A stretch of DNA of 64,000 nucleotides from Oikopleura dioica. Lineage: Eukaryota; Chordata; Appendicularia; Copelata; Oikopleuridae. The translations under genes were made by a program, and so were the position numbers. The DNA is taken from NCBI GenBank assembly GCA_907165135.1, contig OU015567.1:3167001-3231000 (forward strand). The letters are read 5' to 3'. This document shows positions 58,732 to 64,000 of the stretch, piece after piece; the first letter of the stretch is position 1; every line of letters starts with the position of its first letter. The notes under the pieces are model-generated. The model was not told where the DNA came from, searched no databases, and worked only from the letters and a program-made list of their open reading frames with translations.

Positions 58732-60412
58732 TCATTTTTCATTCTTTATTTTTTCCGACTTGTAGTCATTGTCGGTTTCCTTTTCTTCATATTTTTCAAC
58801 CTCCATGATGACACCGACGCCAACGGTCTGTTTCATAACTATATCTGTAATGGCGAATCTTCCTAAGCCTGGATAATCCTTGAAGGGCTCAACACAAACT
58901 GGCTCAGTTGGAGTAATCTCGACAAGAGCAAAATCACCGCTTCGTAGCATTTCAGGATAGTTCTCAAGCGATTTATCTGACCTTTTATCTTTTTTCGCTA
59001 TGAGTTTTGTGAACTAAAATTTCAATGAAAGAATCGAACAAAGGAATCGTTACCTCGCAAGTAATGTACTGATTGAAACATTGTAATCTAGGAGAGAAGC
59101 CGCGAGTGATACGAGTTGGGTGATTTGTGATTAGAACTTCAGCTTTAAAAATTTTCGCCTCCTTGGCAGGGTAATTGGAGTCAGAGACAACGCTGCCTCT
59201 TTGAATTTCTTTGATGGAGACGAAACCTTCTGAAGGCTTCATTGATACTCTAACAAGAGTATCTTTGAGGGTGAATCCAACAGTGTCACCGATGGAGGCT
59301 TCAGAAACCTGTCTAGAAGACATCGACTCGGGCCAAGAACCCCAATTAATCAAGTGTATCGATTTAACTTCTCCTTTGAGCTTGAGGGGACAGAAGGAAA
59401 CGTCCATACCAACCCTGATAACACCTGTCTCGACTCGACCGAGAATAAGATATTGACCGTTGTGATACAAAACGTTATAAACAGGAAGTCGTAGTGGCTT
59501 TGGAAGTGATTTTATAGTTGTAAGGGGAGCTACTCGTTTGGGATGGATAATCCTGTCTAGCGCTTCAATCAGCGTTTTTCCGGAGAACGTGCCTTCTTCG
59601 ACCTTCTTATTCCATCCTTTGAACCAGGTCATGTTTGCTGAAGGCTCAACGATGTTGTCACCGTGCAATGATGAGATAGGGATAAAGGGAACAGCTTCAG
59701 GGTCGATGTCGATCTGCTCGAAATATTTGCAAATTTCCGCGGTGATTTCGTTGAATTTTTTCTCGCTTATTCACAGATGGATGGATATTTGAAAATAATA
59801 AAAAAAGGTTACCTATATAACGAATTTGAAGAAGATTCCATGTCGTCAACACAAACGATAAAGTCGATGCCATTGAGAAGATAACTGACAAGACGAAAGT
59901 GTTCTCGAATCCGACCGTCCTTTGAGAAACTTGCTTCGTATTCCTCGGTCTTAGCAGAAAGGATAAGGAGAGCACATTGGATCTTGCTAGCGCCAAGGAT
60001 CATTTTTTCGATGTTATCATGCTCGTCGGAGGCGTCAATGATATTGAGATCATACTAAAGCATATAAGTTTGCTGATATATGAATGTTAATTGAACCGTG
60101 TTCGTCTGAAATTTCCAAATATCTTTATTTCCGCTCATAGTATTTCCTTTCTCGACAATCAGTTTGTCGAGGAGCTTTGCATAGTCAACAGATCCCTTTT
60201 TCTCTGCTGCTTTTTCCCTCTATGAATAAAGCGAATAAATTGAACATTAAATGGAGATTTACATTTTTGACTCTCTCAAAAGCTCGGCCATCTATACCAC
60301 CACATTCGTAAATGAGGTGACCGATAGTTGATTTACATGAATTACTGTGCCCAAACGCCAGGATATCAAAAGTTGGCTTCTCTGGCACACTCCACTTTGT
60401 CTCTAAGCTCAT
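58732..60412 (-). CDS. eEF1A-like pseudo-GTPase E2
   Basis: Full three-domain layout of elongation factor 1A, from [20 protein letters not shown] (60412) to KIKNEK (58732). Alignable blocks: [95 protein letters not shown] and [17 protein letters not shown]. The GTPase motifs are broken: the P-loop reads GHSNSCKST (Cys for the Gly before Lys), G3 DAPGH is DASDE, G4 NKMD is VDDME, and the switch-I RGITID block is absent. It is therefore unlikely to hydrolyse GTP as eEF1A does. The exon near 59080-58990 is closed by an intron starting after CE. The role is unknown. Confidence 0.85.
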
Positions 60413-60540
60413 GGCTTCAAAAATTCCTCAGAGCACAAATTCGCTACGAAAATAAATGCTTGGACAAAATGAGTCGACTATTTCCGGTTTGCTTTTCAAC
60501 CCTTTTATTACCAAAGATTGCGCCACGAATTTTATGTTGC

Positions 60541-61050
60541 AGAGTTATGATGAAAGTTGGAAAGCACGAATCGCAAAATTAGAAATACTAAGAAGCAAAG
60601 CGATGCACATCTCAGCCTTGAGCCACTTTTTCTAAGCTTTGCTACAGCTGGGATTTTCGAGGAGAAATCTCCAACCAATGGAATTCCTCGTTGTTTTCCG
60701 ACAGATATGAGCCCGTAGACTAGCTGCAGATCAAATGACACTATTGACTTTGTGATAAAACCAGGGCTGGATAATTTGAAATCAACACAAATCTCAACAC
60801 CCGAAAAGGCCCTATTGACCAATCAGGATGGCCAAATTCCCGAAATATGGGTGTTGAGATTTGTGTTGATTTCAAATTATCCAGCCCTGGATAAAACTTT
60901 TACGAAAAAGAACACTTACAAAAAACTACTGCCAACGGAATGTAGAGAATAGATCTGATGCATTGGTTTGGGTAACGCGACTTCGAGCTCAAGAATTTCG
61001 AGCAATTTAGAGAGCTGCGATTCTGACTGAAGCACTCACGTTCACAAAAA
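60541..61050 (-). pseudogene. Small two-TM protein S3, decayed
   Basis: Matches exons 2-3 of S1/S2 (LVYGLISVGKQRGIPLVGDF) but has a one-base loss in the KLGKKWLK block (CTTAGAAAAAGTGG), which shifts the frame. Exon 1 is missing, joined instead to 3' flank of the next eEF1A-like gene, and a MITE interrupts the intron. Confidence 0.75.
60762..60889. mobile_element. 128-bp hAT-type MITE
   Basis: Almost perfect foldback: CAGGGCTGGATAATTTGAAA at the left end and its complement at the right end. It is flanked by the direct repeat GATAAAAC (60754-60761 and 60890-60897). An 8-bp target duplication and CAGGG termini are characteristic of hAT transposons. The intact paralogues S1 and S2 lack it. Confidence 0.9.
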
Positions 61051-61149
61051 ATATTTTTATTTGAATTGATGCATTTTTATTAAGCAAATTCAAGAGGATT
61101 TTCAGATGAAAGTTGGTTTACATCAGCGGTGCACATCTCAATTCACATC

Positions 61150-62829
61150 TCATTTTTCATATTTTATTTTAGCCGGCTTGAAATCATTGTCGTTTTCCTT
61201 AAAATCATTTGGACAATTGAAAACTTTGTCTTGTAAATTTTACAATGTAAAATATTTACCTCATATTTTTCAACCTCCATGATGACACCGACACCGACGG
61301 TCTGTTTCATGTCTACAACGGTAAATTTTCCTAAGACTGGGTAGTCCTTAAAAGGCTCAACAGAAACTGGCTCCGTTGGAGTAATCTGGACAAGAGCAGT
61401 ATCACCATTTTTAAGAAACTCAGGAGAGTCCTCAAGCGATTTATTAGACCTTCTATCTATTTTTGCCAGGAGTTTTGTAAACTAAAAATTTCGATGAGGG
61501 AATCGTTCGAGGGGATCGTTACCTGGCAAGGAAAGGACCGATTGTTACATTTTAATCTCGGGGAGTAGCCGCCAGTGATACGAGTTGGGTGGTTCAAAAC
61601 TGTTATTTCAGCTTTAAAAGTCTTCGCCTCCTTGGCAGGGTCGTTCTTGGGGTCAGAGACAACGGTTCCTCTTTTTATTTCATCGATGGAGATGGAACCT
61701 TCTGAAGGCTTCGTTGATTTTCTTATCTTTGTATCTTTGAGAGTGAATCCAACTGTGTCACCGATAGAAGCTTCAGAAACCTGTCTGGAAAACTTCGACA
61801 CGCCCAAATTTATCAAGCTTATCGACTCAACTTCTCCTTTGAGCTTGAGGGGAGAGAAGGAGACGTCCATTCCAACCCTGATGACACCTGTCTCGACTCG
61901 ACCAGTTATATGATATTCACCATTGAAATGAAAAACTTGATTGACAGGAAGTCGCAGTGGCTTACGAAGTGATTCTGTGAGAGTATCGAGAGATACTCGT
62001 TTTGGATTGATAATCGCGTCTAGCGCTTCAACCAGCGTCTTTCCGGAGAACCTGCCTTCTTCTATTTTCTTATTCCATCCGTTGTACCAGGCCATGTTGG
62101 TTGAAGGCTCAACGATGTTGTCACCGTGCAATGCCGAGATCGGGATAAAGGGAACGGCTTCAGGGTCGATGCTGATCTGCTTGAGATATTCGGAAATTTT
62201 AACGGTGATATAATTGAATCGATTCTCGCTTTTTTACAGATGGTTAAATATTTGAGAATAAGAAAAAAGAACTTACTTTAATATTGACTCCATGTCATCA
62301 ACACAAACGATAAAGTCAATGCCAAGAAGACTAACAAGACGAGCATCCTCTCGAATCTGACCGTGCTTTGAGAAACTGGCTTCAACTTCCCTAGCAGAAA
62401 GGATAAGGAGGGCACAATCGACCTTGCTTGTAGCAACTCTCATCATTTTTTTGATATCATCAGGTTCGCAAGTATCAATGATATTGGCAGCATACTGAAA
62501 ATTATTGTTCTCCTGATAAATGAATGTTTTTTAAACATTGTTCGTTTTAAATTTCCAATAATGTTTATTGCCGCCCTCAATTTGTTCCTCGTCAACGAGT
62601 TTGCTCAGAAGAGTTTCATAGTCAATGGATCCTTTTCCACCTGCTGCTTCTTCTCTCTATGAATAAAGCAAATAAATTTTGGCATTAAATGGAGATTTAC
62701 TTTTTTGATTCTCTCAAAAGCTCGGCCATCGATACCACCACATTTGAAGATGAGGTGACCGATCGTTGATTTACAGGAATTACTGTCGCCGAGGGTAAGA
62801 ATATCAATAGTTGGCTTCTCTGAGCTCAT
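61150..62829 (-). CDS. eEF1A-like pseudo-GTPase E3
   Basis: Starts MSSEKPTIDILTLGDSNSCK (62829) and ends KIKYEK (61150). Same exon layout as E2: [121 protein letters not shown]. The P-loop Gly is again Cys (GDSNSCKST), G3 is replaced (DTCEPDD) and G4 is VDDME, so the motif loss predates the split of E2 and E3. The frame stays open over all exons despite divergence, which argues for function. Confidence 0.85.
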
Positions 62830-63009
62830 GGTTTCAAAAACTCCTGAGAGCAGAAATTTTCGCTACAAACGACTGATGCTTGCACAAAATGAGTCGACTA
62901 TTTCCGCTTTACTCGTGAACCCTTTTATTACCAAAGATTATGTCACAAAATTTATGTTGCAGAGTTATGAGGAAAGTTGGAAAGCACCAATCGCAAAGTT
63001 AGAGATACT
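62830..63009. other. Spacer left of the MULE-like MITE, including target duplication
   Basis: Resembles the 5' flank of E2 and the start of S3 (for example AGTCGACTATTTCCG). It ends with the left target duplication AGAGATACT (63001-63009), which belongs to the S4 fragment. Confidence 0.6.
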
Positions 63010-63528
63010 TAGGGTTATAAGATGAAAATTTGACCCATTTTTCTAGCTTTGTTTAGGGGTCTTATGATACCGTTTAAAAGAGCTCAGAAGCTGAGCTTTT
63101 ATTTGGGCACAATTTCAAGTGGTCTGGGTCATGCCCGCAAGGCAATTTATGGCACCGGAAGTTCTGAAATCTGCACCAGAACTCTTCAATCGATTTTTAC
63201 TATCGAAATTTACTATTCTAGCGCCTCTAGCGGCCACTAAGTTTCGAGTCAGCAGTATTTTATTGGCTTTTTAGGAAGCTCAGACGATGAGCTTTCTTAC
63301 GCACCTGATTTCGAGCTATTTCGAGTGAACCCCAGCCTCCAAAGATTGATTGAAGAGTTCTAGTGCCGATTTCAGAACTTCCGGTGCCATAAATTGCCTT
63401 GCGGGCATGACCCAGACCACTTGAAATTGTGCCCAAATAAAAGCTTATCTTCTGAGCTTTCTAAAACTGTATCATAAGACCCCTAAACAAAGCTAGAAAA
63501 ATGGGTCGAATTTTCATCTGATAACCCT
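63010..63528. mobile_element. 519-bp Mutator-type MITE
   Basis: Inverted arms of about 190 bp begin TAGGGTTATAAGATGAAAAT and end with ATTTTCATCTGATAACCCT. The 9-bp direct repeat AGAGATACT flanks it (63001-63009 and 63529-63537). Nine-base duplications with long terminal inverted repeats fit Mutator-like elements. It splits the S4 fragment. Non-coding. Confidence 0.85.
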
Positions 63529-63537
63529 AGAGATACT

Positions 63538-63700
63538 GATAAGCAGAGCAATGCACATTTCAGCCTTTAGCCACTTCTTTCCAAGGCGAGCGACGGCTGG
63601 AATTTCCGAGGAAAAATCTCCAACCCATGGGATTCCTCGTTGCTTTCCGACGGAGATGAGGCCGTAGATGAGTTGAAGAGCCAAGGATACTAAAATTTGA
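63538..63700 (-). pseudogene. Small two-TM protein S4 fragment
   Basis: Reads LIYGLISVGKQRGIPWVGDF, SSEIPAVARLGKKWLKAEMC, then IALLIS before the MITE breaks the last membrane segment; the upstream exons are absent. A fourth, damaged member of the S family. Confidence 0.75.
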
Positions 63701-63744
63701 TGATAGAGCTTGCTTTAACGCAGGGATGGAAATATGACAAAATT

Positions 63745-63820
63745 TTCCAACGGCACCGGCACGGCACGGCACAACCAAAATACCCGTGCCGGGGCACGGT
63801 ACGGCACGGCAAGGCACGAA
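63745..63820. repeat. CACGG-type simple repeat
   Basis: Short runs of CGGCA/CACGG units (CGGCACGGCACGGCAC and the complement-like GTGCCGGGGCACGG), able to fold on themselves. Confidence 0.75.
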
Positions 63821-63838
63821 ATTCGATAATGGGGTGCC

Positions 63839-64000
63839 TTAAATTCAAAAATCAAGGTACGGGGCTGAAACGGCCCGAAGGGCCGTCAAGCCCTTAAATT
63901 CAAAAATCAAGGAACGGGGCTGAAACGGCCCGAAGGGCCGTCAAGCCCCTTAAATTCAAAAATCAAGGAACGGGGCTGAAACGGCCCGAAGGGCCGTCAA
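63839..64000. repeat. 55-56 bp tandem repeat, continues past the window end
   Basis: Three units starting TTAAATTCAAAAATCAAGG at 63839, 63894 and 63950. Each contains the palindrome ACGGCCCGAAGGGCCGT. The last unit is cut by the window edge, so array length is unknown. Confidence 0.9.

Noticed and set aside
63010-63528. Short ORF 63049-63240 as a gene
   Set aside because: It lies wholly within the inverted-repeat MITE and shows no protein-like conservation.

Overview
The window looks like nuclear DNA of a very compact animal genome, most probably an appendicularian tunicate (Oikopleura or a close relative). The evidence is: short introns (about 31-60 nt, many near 44 nt) with occasional GA-AG and GC-AG splice borders; animal orthologues packed a few hundred bases apart; one junction that looks like an operon with a trans-splice acceptor directly before the downstream ATG; a Ty3/gypsy element; and secreted proteins built from CAP, sushi-like, mucin, CBM2-like, chitinase, kelch, phospholipase-A2-like and VWA modules, as expected in an animal that secretes a cellulose and mucus house. 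The species call is inference.

Layout. 1-2.3 kb: an unrecognised minus-strand gene and a two-exon gene for a 63-residue basic protein. 2.4-8.4 kb: three tandem minus-strand genes for secreted CAP-domain proteins; the middle one has two CAP domains. 8.8-12.3 kb: the replication-fork protein WDHD1/AND-1/Ctf4. 12.36-12.93 kb: a foldback element. 13.0-19.6 kb: a mitochondrial helical protein followed, apparently in one operon, by a DC-STAMP/RING protein (DCST1/DCST2 family). 20.2-25.5 kb: a GH18 chitinase, a Cys-rich/kelch protein (minus) and a DUF3050 protein of a mainly bacterial family. 25.8-29.8 kb: sperm-flagellar SPEF2 (minus). 30-35.8 kb: two paralogous multi-pass membrane proteins (minus), the second with repeat-filled introns.

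35.8-49.7 kb is a segmental duplication. Copy 1 (35.8-40.1 kb) holds a mucin/sushi/CBM2-like gene, intergenic DNA with a 750-bp foldback insertion, and a type II C-type-lectin-like gene. Copy 2 (about 42-49.7 kb) holds a decayed copy of the mucin C-terminus with a nonsense codon, a TTAA-flanked MITE, a young Ty3/gypsy element with apparently identical 195-bp LTRs, and a second lectin-like gene. 50.2-53.4 kb: a secreted protein with a PLA2-like domain lacking the catalytic His-Asp pair, then EGF, poly-Thr and VWA parts.

53.9-63.7 kb is a second tandem duplication, all on the minus strand. It alternates small two-TM proteins with strongly diverged eEF1A paralogues whose P-loop, G3 and G4 motifs are degenerate. 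Breakpoints have produced truncated and out-of-frame copies, and MITEs with clear hAT-like (8 bp) and Mutator-like (9 bp) target duplications have inserted. The window ends in an unfinished 55-56 bp GC-rich tandem repeat.

Exon borders were read by eye from ORFs and splice consensus; coordinates may be off by a base or two and some junctions are unresolved, as stated.
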